This document shows, piece by piece, positions 16,821 to 25,991 of a stretch of DNA of 64,000 nt. Position numbers and translations under genes: made by a program. This stretch comes from Ignavibacteria bacterium. Its GTDB lineage: Bacteria; Bacteroidota; Ignavibacteria; Ignavibacteriales; Ignavibacteriaceae. Where the stretch lies: the NCBI GenBank assembly GCA_017302895.1, contig JAFLBV010000001.1, positions 1-64,000 of the forward strand, in the 5' to 3' direction. Below the pieces are notes generated by a model. It saw only the letters and a list, made by a program, of their open reading frames with translations, was not told the origin of the DNA and did not search any database. Numbering within the stretch: position 1 is the first letter of the stretch; each line of letters begins with the position of its first letter.

Positions 16821-17945
16821 TTACGAATTCAGAACTTTCTCATAGTACTCTTCGTACATGGGCACTATCTTGGTCGCGGAGTATTTCTCAACGGCAATTT
16901 CACGGGCATTTTTTGAAAATATTTTGTACTTTCTATCATTTGTCAAAAGGTCGACTGCATATTTTGCCATTCTCTCCACATCCCCGATTTCGGCAATGAA
17001 TCCGGAGTGGTTGTGGGTGATAACTTCTGGCAATCCACCAACGCTTGTGCTGATCACAGGTAATCCAACTGCCATTGCTTCGAGGGCGGCCAAACCAAAG
17101 CTTTCTGACTGCGATGGTATCAGGAAGATATCAGCACAGGAAAGAATCTGTGGAAGGGCTTCCTGTTTTCCGAGGAATATTACATCCTTTTCGATACCCA
17201 GTTCACGGGAGAGTCTTTCACACTCGGAGCGGTCGGGTCCATCACCTATTAAAACAAGTTTCGCCGGGATTTCTTTTTTTACAAGTTCAAGTATTCTTAT
17301 GGTATCCTGAACTCTTTTAACCACTCTGAAATTGGAAGTGTGGATCAGGATTTTTTCATTGTTTGGAGCAATTCTGCTTCTGAATTCATTGACTTCACGG
17401 GGAGCGTACAGATTTATGTCCACAAAGTTTGGGATTACTTCTATCTCTTTTTCGATCGAATAGTTTGTGAGGGTTTTTTCTTTAAGGTATCTGGAAACCG
17501 CTGTTACACCGTCACTTTGCAGTATTCCAAACTTAAGGAGGTGGATATAGGTCGGTTCCAGTCCTACGAGTGTAATGTCAGTACCGTGAAGAGTTGTGAT
17601 GATTTTTACATCCTGGGTATCTTTACAAATCTGCTTTGCGAGATATGCACTTGTTGCGTGTGGTATGGCATAGTGGACATGAATAAGATCGAGATTCTCA
17701 TATTTCATCACCTCGACCATCTTGCCGGCAAGGGCATCGGAATAGAGAGGAAATTCAAAGAGGGGATAGGTACCCATTTCAACTTCGTGGAAGAAAACAT
17801 TGTCCATGAAATGGTTCAATCTAAATGGAATTGCGTAGCTGATAAAGTGTATCTGATGACCTTTTTTTGCCAGTTCAATCCCCAGTTCAGTTGCCACAAC
17901 ACCACTTCCACCATAAGTAGGATAACAGGTAATCCCGATTTTCAT
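16821..17945 (-). CDS. bshA: N-acetyl-alpha-D-glucosaminyl L-malate synthase BshA
   Basis: GT-B fold glycosyltransferase that joins UDP-GlcNAc to L-malate, the first step of bacillithiol synthesis. The start KIGITCYPTYGGSGVVATEL and the block LIHVHYAIPHATSAYLA are characteristic of BshA among GT4 enzymes. The GT4 donor-binding motif is SQSESFGLAALEAMAVGLP, followed by STSVGGLPEV. Length (374) is normal. No bshB or bshC gene is in the window. bshA followed by the rRNA methyltransferase on the same strand is the only local context. Confidence 0.92.
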   Translation of the reverse strand: MKIGITCYPTYGGSGVVATELGIELAKKGHQIHFISYAIPFRLNHFMDNVFFHEVEMGTYPLFEFPLYSDALAGKMVEVMKYENLDLIHVHYAIPHATSAYLAKQICKDTQDVKIITTLHGTDITLVGLEPTYIHLLKFGILQSDGVTAVSRYLKEKTLTNYSIEKEIEVIPNFVDINLYAPREVNEFRSRIAPNNEKILIHTSNFRVVKRVQDTIRILELVKKEIPAKLVLIGDGPDRSECERLSRELGIEKDVIFLGKQEALPQILSCADIFLIPSQSESFGLAALEAMAVGLPVISTSVGGLPEVITHNHSGFIAEIGDVERMAKYAVDLLTNDRKYKIFSKNAREIAVEKYSATKIVPMYEEYYEKVLNS

Positions 17946-18057
17946 ACAAACTTCTTTTCTTCTAAATTTTTAAATTTACTCATGTAATTTACTAAAAATG
18001 AGTGAGGTATCTTATACCAGGCAGGGTCCCCCGGTTTGGGGCGTTGAAGTTATTCGC

Positions 18058-19944
18058 TTAATTGAGGGATGCTTTTTTGGTTTCGAGTTCTTCCCATCTG
18101 TCGTAGAGAGATTTTACGAGAAATTTGGCTTCACTGTGTTTTTTATTTAAATCATCGGTCTGGGAGGCATATTTTTCATAAAAAAGGGGATCTGCAAATA
18201 GAGCTTCAATTTTTTCGACTTCCTCTTCCGCTGCCAGAATCTTCTCTTCGATGGCATCGAGCTCTTTTTGTTCGAGATAGGAAAGTTTTTTTGCCTGTGT
18301 TTTGATGCGGGTATCTCCGCGCTTTTCCTTTGATTCTGTAACAGGTGCACTGTTCTTGGCGCGGTCTCTTTTTTCGATGTAGTAGTCATAATCACCCTCG
18401 CTGAATGAAGTTTTGCCATTCCCTTCGAAAGCGAGGATGCCGGTACATACCCTGTTCAGGAAATATCTGTCGTGGCTTACAACGATTACGCAACCTTCAA
18501 AAGAGATCAATGCTTCTTCGAGAATGCGAAGTGACGGTAGATCAAGGTCGTTGGTAGGTTCATCGAGAATAATGAAATTACCGCCATTTTTAAGAATTTT
18601 TGCAAGTGTAAGTCTGCTGCGCTCACCACCCGAAAGTTTTCCGACTTTTGTCATTGTTCTTTCATCGGTAAAGAGGAACCTTCTCATATATGTCCAGACG
18701 GGGAGTGTCTGCTTTCCGAATTTTACCGTGTCGCTTCCTTCACCAATGGCATCAAAAACAGTTTCCTCATCGTTTAATATCAAACGGGACTGATCCACAT
18801 AATTAAACATGGTCCTCTCACCGGCTTCGATTGAGCCGGCATCAGGTTTCCTTTCTCCAAGAATGGTCCTAAGCAGGGTTGTTTTACCTGTCCCGTTTTT
18901 CCCGATTATGCCAAGTCTCCTCCCGGATTCAAAATTGAGAGAAAAGGAATCGACGAGCACTCTTCCATTCATATTCACAGAAAGGTTTTCAATTTCGAGA
19001 ATCTTGTTGCCGAGTCTCTCAGGGACGGGTATAATGAGTTCGATATCGATCTCTTTTTCGACGGGTCTTTGCTCTGCAATTTCGTAGTATTTATCCAGCC
19101 GGCTTTTTGCCTTTGTTCTTCTTGCCCGGGGGCCCCTCATAACCCAGTCGAGTTCCTTTCTGAGGAAACTTTCTCTTTTCCTTTCACCGGCAATTTGAAG
19201 TGAAGTTCTCTCGGCTTTATTCAAGAGGTAGTCTGTGTAATTACCTTTGTGGGAGAAGAAAACGCCGTTTGCGAGTTCCACAATTCGATTTGCGATTCTG
19301 TCGAGGAAGTAACGGTCGTGGGTAACGAAGATACATGCACCTTTGTAAGATGCGAGAAAGTTTTCTATCCACTCAATTGTATCCGTATCGAGGTGGTTTG
19401 TCGGTTCATCAAGGATAAGTATATCGGGTTGTGCCAGTAGCGTGCGGCAGAGAGCGGTTCTTCTCTTTTCACCACCGGAGAGGGTGTTTACCACTCTGTC
19501 TTTTGGTGGAGCATCAAGGGAAGCCATCAACTGTTCCAGTCTTCTGTCGAGGTCCCACCCGCCGATATGAGCAATTTTTTCTTCAAGGATGTGTCTCTGG
19601 TGTGAATCAGGGGGGAGTGATTCATACTCTGCCAAAACCGCCATGATATGTGAAGCGCCGGAGAGAATATTTTCCTCCACGGTGGAATTTTCATCGAGTG
19701 TAAATTCCTGTGAGAGGAAACTTATCCGAATGTCCCTTTGCTTCGACACCTCACCAGAGTCAGGTTCTTGCAGTCCGGCAATAATTTTCAGGAAAGTCGA
19801 TTTCCCGGCACCATTTCTTCCAACGAGACCAATCCGGTCTTCATCATGTATCGTCAGAGAAGCAGATGAAAGAATCTTCTGTTCACCATATTCCACAACG
19901 AGTTCTTTTGCAGTAAGCAGAACGGGGGAAGGGTTGTTACTCAA
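18058..19944 (-). CDS. ABC-F family ATPase (Uup-like)
   Basis: Two ATP-binding cassettes in one chain and no membrane domain. Walker A motifs GRNGAGKST near residue 41 and GKNGTGKTT near 350; signatures LSGGEKRRTALCRTL and LSGGERSRLTLAKIL; Walker B ILDEPTNHLD and ILDEPTNDLD. The C-terminal 90 residues are a charged coiled coil as in Uup, which points to a role on ribosomes or branched DNA rather than drug export. The start is TTG; no ATG lies near. It overlaps the end of the HEAT-cyclophilin gene by 8 bases. Confidence 0.9.
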   Translation of the reverse strand: MSNNPSPVLLTAKELVVEYGEQKILSSASLTIHDEDRIGLVGRNGAGKSTFLKIIAGLQEPDSGEVSKQRDIRISFLSQEFTLDENSTVEENILSGASHIMAVLAEYESLPPDSHQRHILEEKIAHIGGWDLDRRLEQLMASLDAPPKDRVVNTLSGGEKRRTALCRTLLAQPDILILDEPTNHLDTDTIEWIENFLASYKGACIFVTHDRYFLDRIANRIVELANGVFFSHKGNYTDYLLNKAERTSLQIAGERKRESFLRKELDWVMRGPRARRTKAKSRLDKYYEIAEQRPVEKEIDIELIIPVPERLGNKILEIENLSVNMNGRVLVDSFSLNFESGRRLGIIGKNGTGKTTLLRTILGERKPDAGSIEAGERTMFNYVDQSRLILNDEETVFDAIGEGSDTVKFGKQTLPVWTYMRRFLFTDERTMTKVGKLSGGERSRLTLAKILKNGGNFIILDEPTNDLDLPSLRILEEALISFEGCVIVVSHDRYFLNRVCTGILAFEGNGKTSFSEGDYDYYIEKRDRAKNSAPVTESKEKRGDTRIKTQAKKLSYLEQKELDAIEEKILAAEEEVEKIEALFADPLFYEKYASQTDDLNKKHSEAKFLVKSLYDRWEELETKKASLN

Positions 19945-21922
19945 ACAGGGATATCTTTTTTATGAGGGATTGTTGAGTAATGGCGTTGGCAATATCCTGT
20001 CCTTCTGTCACTCTGCCAAAAAGGGAGTATCTCGAGTTTAGATGAGGGAAAGTGCCGGTCATAATAAAAAACTGCGATCCTTCTGTGTCTTTCCCGGCAC
20101 TTGCCATTCCGAGTGCACCCGGAGTGTATTCAAGTGGGGAATATTCCGAAATAATGTCATATCCGGGACCGCCCCAGCCGGTTCCTGAGGGGTCACCTGC
20201 CTGAATGACAAAACCCGGAACAACTCTGTGGAAAAGGACATCTCTGTAAAATGAGGTTTGAGCGAGGGAACAAAAATTGCCGACTGATATTGGGGCATAA
20301 CCGGGATAAAGTTCAAGTTTAATATTACCAAATTCCGTTTCAATCACAGCTCTTCTGTACTTGAAAGCGTTGTTCCAAATTTCGTCAAAATTTGAATTAA
20401 GCGAGTTTGGCACCTTCATACCGGACAAGGTTTTTATTGAACTTACTGCAGAGTTTGCAAACAGTTCTTTTATCGACCGTGCAAAATCAGTACTTATATT
20501 ATCGCACAGCTTCAGTAAAGACTGATGTGCCTCGAGAAAATTTGGATTGTTTAATTCATCATTAACAACCTTAAGGATGATGTTTTCAAGTTTTGATTTG
20601 TTGCTGACTATAAAAGCCGAATCAAGAAGCTCAGAGCAAGTTGATACAACCGACGCAAATCCCGAAGTGAGCTGGCTGACTGCAAAGTTTTGGATAACCA
20701 GTGAATCCCTGCCGGATTTTTTGATTTCACTTAAAGCTGTAGCTACAGCAAGTTTTGCTCTTTCATTTCCTGAAAAGTAAATAGTTACAAGTGTATCTAC
20801 AGGATATTTTAACAGATCAGGATTTGTACCAATCAGATTGGCAACTGAGGCGGGAGACAGTTTGCCTCGGTAATCGTTATAAAGGGTATTGGCTTTTTCG
20901 GGGTAGAGTTTGAATGCAGTGCCGAGTAATTCTTCAATGAGAGCAGGTCTATTAATTGCAGAAGCAATGAGTTTATCGAGGTCTGAAAATTTCGATTTGA
21001 TAAGTTTTTTTTCGATTGTCGCATTTTTAAATACGCTCGTTGCTGTGATGGCAATATTTCCGTTGGCGTTCGACATGAAAACAAAGAGACGGTCAAGATC
21101 TTCTTTGCTCTTAAAATCATAATATTGAAGGGTGGAGACAAGATCGATCTGTTGTGCAAAATCGAGAGTGAAACTGATGAATTCAACTTCTTTTGGGGAG
21201 TAAGGTGAAACTTTAAGAAAACGGAGCGAAAGAATCAGATATTTTGCAAGGTCTTCCTCTTCTTCTGTAACATCGTCACGAACAACATCAGCAAGCACTT
21301 CTGTGATTTTCTTAATCTGATCCTTTGAGGGTCTGCTTCTGAAAAGTGAATATGCAGCAATTGAGCGTGTTTTATTGTCGAAATCCTTGTGGCTGACGAG
21401 TGAAAGCAGTACGGCGGGCGACCTGTCTGATTTTATCCCTCTGAGGGCGAAATTTGCGATTGCAAGCGAGATTCCCTCAGCAAATGAAGCATTGTTTGAT
21501 TCATGGATCTCCAGAACTTTATCCAGGTCTGTTTTATCACCGATCTTCCCGATTGCATCGAGTAGATATTTTGTGTTAACACCCCTTTCGGAATTAATTT
21601 TTTTTCTCAACCAGGATAATGATAATTCACTTGGTGAATTGCAACCCAGGGCAAATGCTATAAATTTTCCGAATTTTGTATAGTCACAGTTTGTTATCTT
21701 ACTGTGCAGGGAGGAGTCGTTCAGATTTGCAGCGGCAAGGAGACCTGCCCTCACTTTTCTATCATCACCGGAGTTCAGGTAATCCGATACAACGAGGCTT
21801 TTCCCATCTCTGAGGAAAATTGCCCTGACAAGCTCTTTATCAGAGATCGAATATTGCCCTTCTGCCCGAAAAATGGAGAGAATAAGAAGGGCAACAAAAA
21901 GTGATTTAGAAGTGGTAGTCAT
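19937..21922 (-). CDS. Secreted HEAT-repeat protein with C-terminal cyclophilin domain
   Basis: 661 residues with a signal peptide (TTTSKSLFVALLILSIFRAEG). The first about 500 residues are helical with HEAT-like repeats (HKDFDNKTRSIAAYSLFRSRP). The last about 130 are a peptidyl-prolyl isomerase: FHRVVPGFVIQAGDPSGTG with the catalytic Arg and Phe, EGSQFFIMTG, and HLNSRYSLFGRVTEG. A periplasmic folding factor with a large docking platform is a reasonable inference. ATG at 21922 is chosen over the TTG/other codon at 21949 because it begins the signal peptide; it still overlaps the acetyltransferase gene by 17 bases. Confidence 0.85.
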   Translation of the reverse strand: MTTTSKSLFVALLILSIFRAEGQYSISDKELVRAIFLRDGKSLVVSDYLNSGDDRKVRAGLLAAANLNDSSLHSKITNCDYTKFGKFIAFALGCNSPSELSLSWLRKKINSERGVNTKYLLDAIGKIGDKTDLDKVLEIHESNNASFAEGISLAIANFALRGIKSDRSPAVLLSLVSHKDFDNKTRSIAAYSLFRSRPSKDQIKKITEVLADVVRDDVTEEEEDLAKYLILSLRFLKVSPYSPKEVEFISFTLDFAQQIDLVSTLQYYDFKSKEDLDRLFVFMSNANGNIAITATSVFKNATIEKKLIKSKFSDLDKLIASAINRPALIEELLGTAFKLYPEKANTLYNDYRGKLSPASVANLIGTNPDLLKYPVDTLVTIYFSGNERAKLAVATALSEIKKSGRDSLVIQNFAVSQLTSGFASVVSTCSELLDSAFIVSNKSKLENIILKVVNDELNNPNFLEAHQSLLKLCDNISTDFARSIKELFANSAVSSIKTLSGMKVPNSLNSNFDEIWNNAFKYRRAVIETEFGNIKLELYPGYAPISVGNFCSLAQTSFYRDVLFHRVVPGFVIQAGDPSGTGWGGPGYDIISEYSPLEYTPGALGMASAGKDTEGSQFFIMTGTFPHLNSRYSLFGRVTEGQDIANAITQQSLIKKISLFE

Positions 21923-23027
21923 ATACTCTGTATTTTCTGTATAATTCACCTTCCATCATCTCAGCTCCGCGGACCATTTTGAGATTGTCTTCAACTATCC
22001 AGCTTGCATCACCGATATGAATGCCAACCTTGTCTGCTTCGTGAATGATAGTGTTATACATGATTGCATCAAGTCCCTTGCCCTGCCATGCCTTCGCAAC
22101 ACCGAGAAGGATGATTCTGCATCGGGTGATATCTTTTTTCCGGGTAAAGAGTTTGATGAAGTTGAAGGGAAAGAGTCTTCCGTTCATCTGTTTGAATATC
22201 TGATTGTAGTCGAGGATTGAGAGTGAAAAACCGACAGGTTTTCCATCTATCTCGAGGAAGAAGGCAAGGCTTGGAGTGGCGAGTTGTTTCAAGTCCTCAG
22301 CCATCGCATCGAGCTCTTCGTTGGTAAGAGGTACAAACCCCCAGTTGCGTTCCCAGTTCTCGTTGTAGATTTGTTTGATCAGAACGAGTTCCTGTTTGTA
22401 GTTTTTCAAGTCCATCTGTCTGATTTTGACATTGAACTTCTGAGTTGCGAGAGCGGCAACCCTCGGAATTTTGTTTACCTGAATAATCTTTTCATTTACA
22501 ATTTTGTAGCCATTCAAATCTTTCACTTTAACAAAACCGTAGTTCAGAAGCAAATCATGGTAGTAGGGCGGGTTGTATGGCATAAGAAGAGTAGGAGGGT
22601 CGTCATATCCAAAAATAAGCATTCCCCATTCGTCGTTACTCGAATAACTTGCAGGTCCTCTCATAAGGGTGAGACCGCGAGACATAATCCACTCTTTAGC
22701 TGTGTCAAGGAGTGCATTTGCAACTTCCTGATCATTAATTGACTCAAAAAACCCGAAGAAGCCGATTTTTTCTTCATGAATTTCGTTGTGAAGATCATTT
22801 TGAATGGCAGCAATTCTTCCGACAGGTTCACCATCTCTGAATGCCATGAAAAAATCAGCAGAACCATGGAGGAAGAAAGGATTCTTTTTCTTGTCCAGCA
22901 TTTTCTTTCGATCCATGATCAAAGGGGGCACCCAGTTAGGGTAGTCTTTGTAGATTTTCCACTGGAATTTAATGAATTGCATTATCTCGGAAGGAGATTC
23001 AATCTTTCTAATTTCTATCTTGCTCAT
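21906..23027 (-). CDS. GNAT-fold N-acetyltransferase-like protein (YghO family)
   Basis: 373 residues. The pattern FIKFQWKIYKDYPNWVPPLI, then FFGFFESINDQEVANALLDTA and MRGPASYSSNDEWGMLIFG is that of a widespread bacterial family annotated as YghO-like or GNAT domain proteins. The C-terminal half contains the acetyltransferase-like fold with IILLGVAKAWQGKGLDAIMYN, which includes the QGKG acetyl-CoA loop. The substrate is unknown. It is upstream of, and overlaps, the HEAT-cyclophilin gene; the ATG has no clear ribosome site. Confidence 0.75.
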   Translation of the reverse strand: MSKIEIRKIESPSEIMQFIKFQWKIYKDYPNWVPPLIMDRKKMLDKKKNPFFLHGSADFFMAFRDGEPVGRIAAIQNDLHNEIHEEKIGFFGFFESINDQEVANALLDTAKEWIMSRGLTLMRGPASYSSNDEWGMLIFGYDDPPTLLMPYNPPYYHDLLLNYGFVKVKDLNGYKIVNEKIIQVNKIPRVAALATQKFNVKIRQMDLKNYKQELVLIKQIYNENWERNWGFVPLTNEELDAMAEDLKQLATPSLAFFLEIDGKPVGFSLSILDYNQIFKQMNGRLFPFNFIKLFTRKKDITRCRIILLGVAKAWQGKGLDAIMYNTIIHEADKVGIHIGDASWIVEDNLKMVRGAEMMEGELYRKYRVYDYHF

Positions 23028-23091
23028 GGTATTTCTTTTGAATTTTTATCTGTAAATGAAATTTAAAAATAATGAATAATGTTGATAACAA

Positions 23092-23124
23092 AAAAAGCTG
23101 CTGTCCTTGAAGAACAGCAGCTTT
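23092..23124 (-). terminator. Rho-independent terminator after spt
   Basis: An 11-bp perfect stem, AAAGCTGCTGT/ACAGCAGCTTT (23094-23104 with 23114-23124), with a 9-base loop. On the minus strand it is followed by seven T residues and then TTGTT, which makes it a strong terminator for the serine palmitoyltransferase gene that ends at 23144. It separates that gene from the acetyltransferase. Confidence 0.9.
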
Positions 23125-23143
23125 AAAATCAACCGAAAGAATA

Positions 23144-24334
23144 TCAGATTATTCCGAGTTCGCTTCCGACTTTTTTGAAAGTATCGACAATATAATCAAG
23201 ATGTTCTGTTTCATGTGTAGACATGTAGGAAGTTCTCATCATCTGTCTTCCGGGAGGTACACCGGGTGAGATAAATACATTCACGAATACACCATTGTCA
23301 TAAAGTTTGCGCCACATCTGGAAAGCGAGTGCATCATCACCGACGATTACGGGTACTATTGCCGTTCTTCCGTCGGTTACCTTAAATCCGGCATCTCTCA
23401 GTTTTGTTCTTGCATAATTTGCATTACTGATAAGTTTGGTTACTCTTTCCGGTTCAGCTTCGAGGATATCGAGAGCCGCGAGAGCAGCCGCTACTGAAGC
23501 AGGAGTTGGAGAAGCAGAGAAAATAAGTGCAGGAGACTGATGTTTAAGGAAGTTGATCACTCTTTCAGGTCCGTAAACGAAACCACCGAGTGAGGCAAAA
23601 GTTTTTGAGAAGGTACCCATTCCGAGATCGATTTCTTTTTCAAGTCCGAATTCAGATGCGGTTCCTCTTCCTCCAACACCAATCACACCCACTGAATGGG
23701 CGTCATCGATAAGGATCTGGGCATTATACTGTTTTGCTACCTGATTAAGTGTCGGCAGATCAACAATTTCACCACCTGTCGAGAAAACACCATCGCTAAC
23801 GATAAGTTTTCCGGCTTCGAGTGGCAATTTGGAAATAACTCTCTCGAGGTCTTTCATATCATTGTGCTTGTAACGCACCATTTCCACCATTGAACCTTTT
23901 GCAATCAGGTTTCCGGTAACTATACAGGCATGGTTGTCTTTGTCTGAGATAACATAATCACCTTTTTGAACGAGTGTGGGGATAACACCGAGGGCAGTCT
24001 GGAAACCGGTGGAATAAAGGAGAACAGCTTCGGCGTTAAAGAATTTTGCCATTCTGGCTTCAAGTTCGTTGTGCAGGTCAAGTGTACCTGTGAGGTAGCG
24101 GGACCCGGAACACCCTGTTCCATATTTTTCTACAGCTTTGATGGCAGCTTCTTTTACTTTTGGATGGGCAGTCAATCCAAGATAATTATTGGATCCTGCC
24201 ATAACGATTTTTTTCCCCTCAATCTGTACAACGGGTCCTTCATTTGCTTCAATCGGTCTAAAATAAGGGTACAGTCCCATCTCTTTAACTTCATCGGCTC
24301 TGGTAAATTCATAACATTTTTTGAACAGGCTCAA
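23144..24334 (-). CDS. spt: Serine palmitoyltransferase-like alpha-oxoamine synthase
   Basis: PLP enzyme that condenses an acyl-CoA with an amino acid. The PLP Lys is in [13 protein letters not shown], the Asp in [13 protein letters not shown], and the glycine-rich segment [13 protein letters not shown] is present. The N-terminus ([24 protein letters not shown]) is the form seen in bacteroidetes sphingolipid serine palmitoyltransferases rather than in BioF or Kbl. Sphingolipid synthesis is therefore the best guess; 8-amino-7-oxononanoate synthase is the alternative. The start is TTG, supported by GGAGG 5 bases upstream. Divergent from a reductase/epimerase-like gene. Confidence 0.82.
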   Translation of the reverse strand: MSLFKKCYEFTRADEVKEMGLYPYFRPIEANEGPVVQIEGKKIVMAGSNNYLGLTAHPKVKEAAIKAVEKYGTGCSGSRYLTGTLDLHNELEARMAKFFNAEAVLLYSTGFQTALGVIPTLVQKGDYVISDKDNHACIVTGNLIAKGSMVEMVRYKHNDMKDLERVISKLPLEAGKLIVSDGVFSTGGEIVDLPTLNQVAKQYNAQILIDDAHSVGVIGVGGRGTASEFGLEKEIDLGMGTFSKTFASLGGFVYGPERVINFLKHQSPALIFSASPTPASVAAALAALDILEAEPERVTKLISNANYARTKLRDAGFKVTDGRTAIVPVIVGDDALAFQMWRKLYDNGVFVNVFISPGVPPGRQMMRTSYMSTHETEHLDYIVDTFKKVGSELGII

Positions 24335-24526
24335 ATTTCCTCCGGGGAGATTTTAGTTTATGCAATACTTATATAAATAAAAATTCGTTAAATTTAAAAC
24401 TCGAATGTAAATTTATTTTTGGTTAAAAACAAAAAAAAGTGATATAAATCATTATTTTAATTGCACTTACAAGGATATAAGTGAATTAACTGATTGAAAG
24501 TTCATTAATAACGCGGATTGGAGAAA

Positions 24527-25519
24527 ATGAGTAAAGAAATAGCCGTAGTGACAGGAGCAAACGGATTTGTTGGAAGTCACCTTGTCGACAGACTTCTGAG
24601 TGAAGGATTCGCTGTAAAATGCATCGTGAGGAAGACAAGTGATCTGAAATGGCTAAAAGATAAAGATGTTGAGCTGATAAATGCCGGGCTTGGAAATAAA
24701 TCAGAACTTGTAAAAGCCCTGACAGGTTGCTCGTATGTTTTTCATATCGCAGGAACAGTAAAATCGAAGAAACCTGAAGGTTATTTTGAATCAAATGTGG
24801 AAAATACCCGGACTTTGCTGGACGCGGCCCTTGAGTCAGGTGCCCCGATAAAGAAATTTGTAGTTTCCGGCAGTCAGACCGCAGCAGGGCCCTCGCCTGA
24901 TGGCAAACCTATTACCGAATCACACACACCAAATCCTTTGACCACTTACGGTAAAAGCAAACTTGAGCAGGAAAAGCTTGTAATTTCGTATAAAGACCGG
25001 CTTCCGGTAACAGTATTAAGATGCCCTGCAATTTATGGAGAACGGGATACTGAAGTGGGGATATTTTTCCAGACCTATGCAAAAGGACTTTTTACTAAAG
25101 TGGGCTTTGCGAAAAAGACCATTTCACTCCTCCATGTTCACGATGTTGTAAACGGACTTTATTTGGCGGCGATGAGTCCAAAATCATCGGGTGAGGTTTA
25201 TTTCCTCAGCAGCGAGAAAGTCTATACCTGGGATGAGGTTGGCGAAATTTGTAACAAGATATTCGGTAAAAAGGCTTTTAAGCTCGTTTTCCCACACGCC
25301 ATGGTTTATGTGGTTTCGGCAGTCGCACAGTTTTTTTCAATGTTCAGCAGTAAAGCTGCTACTTTGAATCTGGAGAAGGCCAGAGACCTTGTTCAGATGC
25401 ACTGGGTGACAAGTCCTGCTAAAGCGATGAAAGATTTTGGATTCCGTCAGGAAGTCAGTCTTGAAGAGGGAATAAAAAGAACTGTAGCCTGGTCGAAAAA
25501 AGAAGGCTGGATAAAATAA
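24527..25519 (+). CDS. NAD(P)-dependent epimerase/dehydratase (extended SDR)
   Basis: 330 residues. Rossmann glycine motif VTGANGFVGSHLVD at the start, SGSQTAAGPSPDG in place of the catalytic Ser region, and YGKSKLEQEK as the YxxxK motif. The architecture is that of 3-beta-HSD/dihydroflavonol-reductase-like extended SDRs. It is transcribed away from spt across a 190-base AT-rich gap; such reductases accompany sphingolipid genes in some Bacteroidota, so a ketosphinganine-type reduction is possible but unproven. ATG at 24527 is chosen over TTG at 24518 because GGAG lies 4-7 bases before it. Confidence 0.82.
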   Translation: MSKEIAVVTGANGFVGSHLVDRLLSEGFAVKCIVRKTSDLKWLKDKDVELINAGLGNKSELVKALTGCSYVFHIAGTVKSKKPEGYFESNVENTRTLLDAALESGAPIKKFVVSGSQTAAGPSPDGKPITESHTPNPLTTYGKSKLEQEKLVISYKDRLPVTVLRCPAIYGERDTEVGIFFQTYAKGLFTKVGFAKKTISLLHVHDVVNGLYLAAMSPKSSGEVYFLSSEKVYTWDEVGEICNKIFGKKAFKLVFPHAMVYVVSAVAQFFSMFSSKAATLNLEKARDLVQMHWVTSPAKAMKDFGFRQEVSLEEGIKRTVAWSKKEGWIK

Positions 25520-25933
25520 TCAGTTGTTTTTGGCGCCTTCACCCACCCAGGTTCTGAAACCTTTAATCTGGTTGATGGTCATTCTGGGGTAACCGACAGG
25601 CGGCATTGGGCTGCCTCCCGAAATACCTTCTATTGACCAGATGAGCCTGCTGTTCTGAGGTTCATTGGGTACGACCACTGTAAGGTCTGCCACGGTGTTA
25701 AAGTAATTGGTGAAGCTAAGTCCCCCTGCACGGGATTGATCGTCGTGACAGCCCGAAAAGGCGCATTTAAGGAGCATTACAGGTTGGATGTGAGCCTGGT
25801 AAGAAACTCCCTTGTCGGGGATAATTACCGAATCCACATCTGCCTGATTAATAGTATCTTTACAACCGTAAAATAAAGTTGTAATTGAGAGAAAAAATAG
25901 AGATATTAGTATATATACAAAAAATTGTTTCAT
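25520..25933 (-). CDS. Small c-type haem lipoprotein with a CX4CH motif
   Basis: 137 residues. Lipoprotein signal ending FYGC (Cys 24). After a linker, the segment HIQPVMLLKCAFSGCHDD carries Cys57 and Cys62-His63, that is a CX4CH haem-binding motif, with SPMPPVG near residue 112 offering a possible distal Met. The C-terminal INQIKGFRTWVGEGAKNN resembles the final helix of cytochrome-c-like domains found in Bacteroidota and Planctomycetes lipoproteins. A periplasmic-side electron carrier or sensor is likely. Its stop meets the end of the SDR gene; it diverges from the glycosidase-like gene. Confidence 0.75.
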   Translation of the reverse strand: MKQFFVYILISLFFLSITTLFYGCKDTINQADVDSVIIPDKGVSYQAHIQPVMLLKCAFSGCHDDQSRAGGLSFTNYFNTVADLTVVVPNEPQNSRLIWSIEGISGGSPMPPVGYPRMTINQIKGFRTWVGEGAKNN

Positions 25934-25991
25934 CGGGCTCAGAGAAATAAAAGATTAAAAGTGTTTTCGAAAAATATATTGTTGAGGTACA

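Noticed and set aside
18000..18057. CCCC/GGGG hairpin between bshA and the ABC-F gene as a terminator
   Set aside because: The stem is only 4 bp and no T run follows on the minus strand; bshA may well be co-transcribed with the ABC-F gene.
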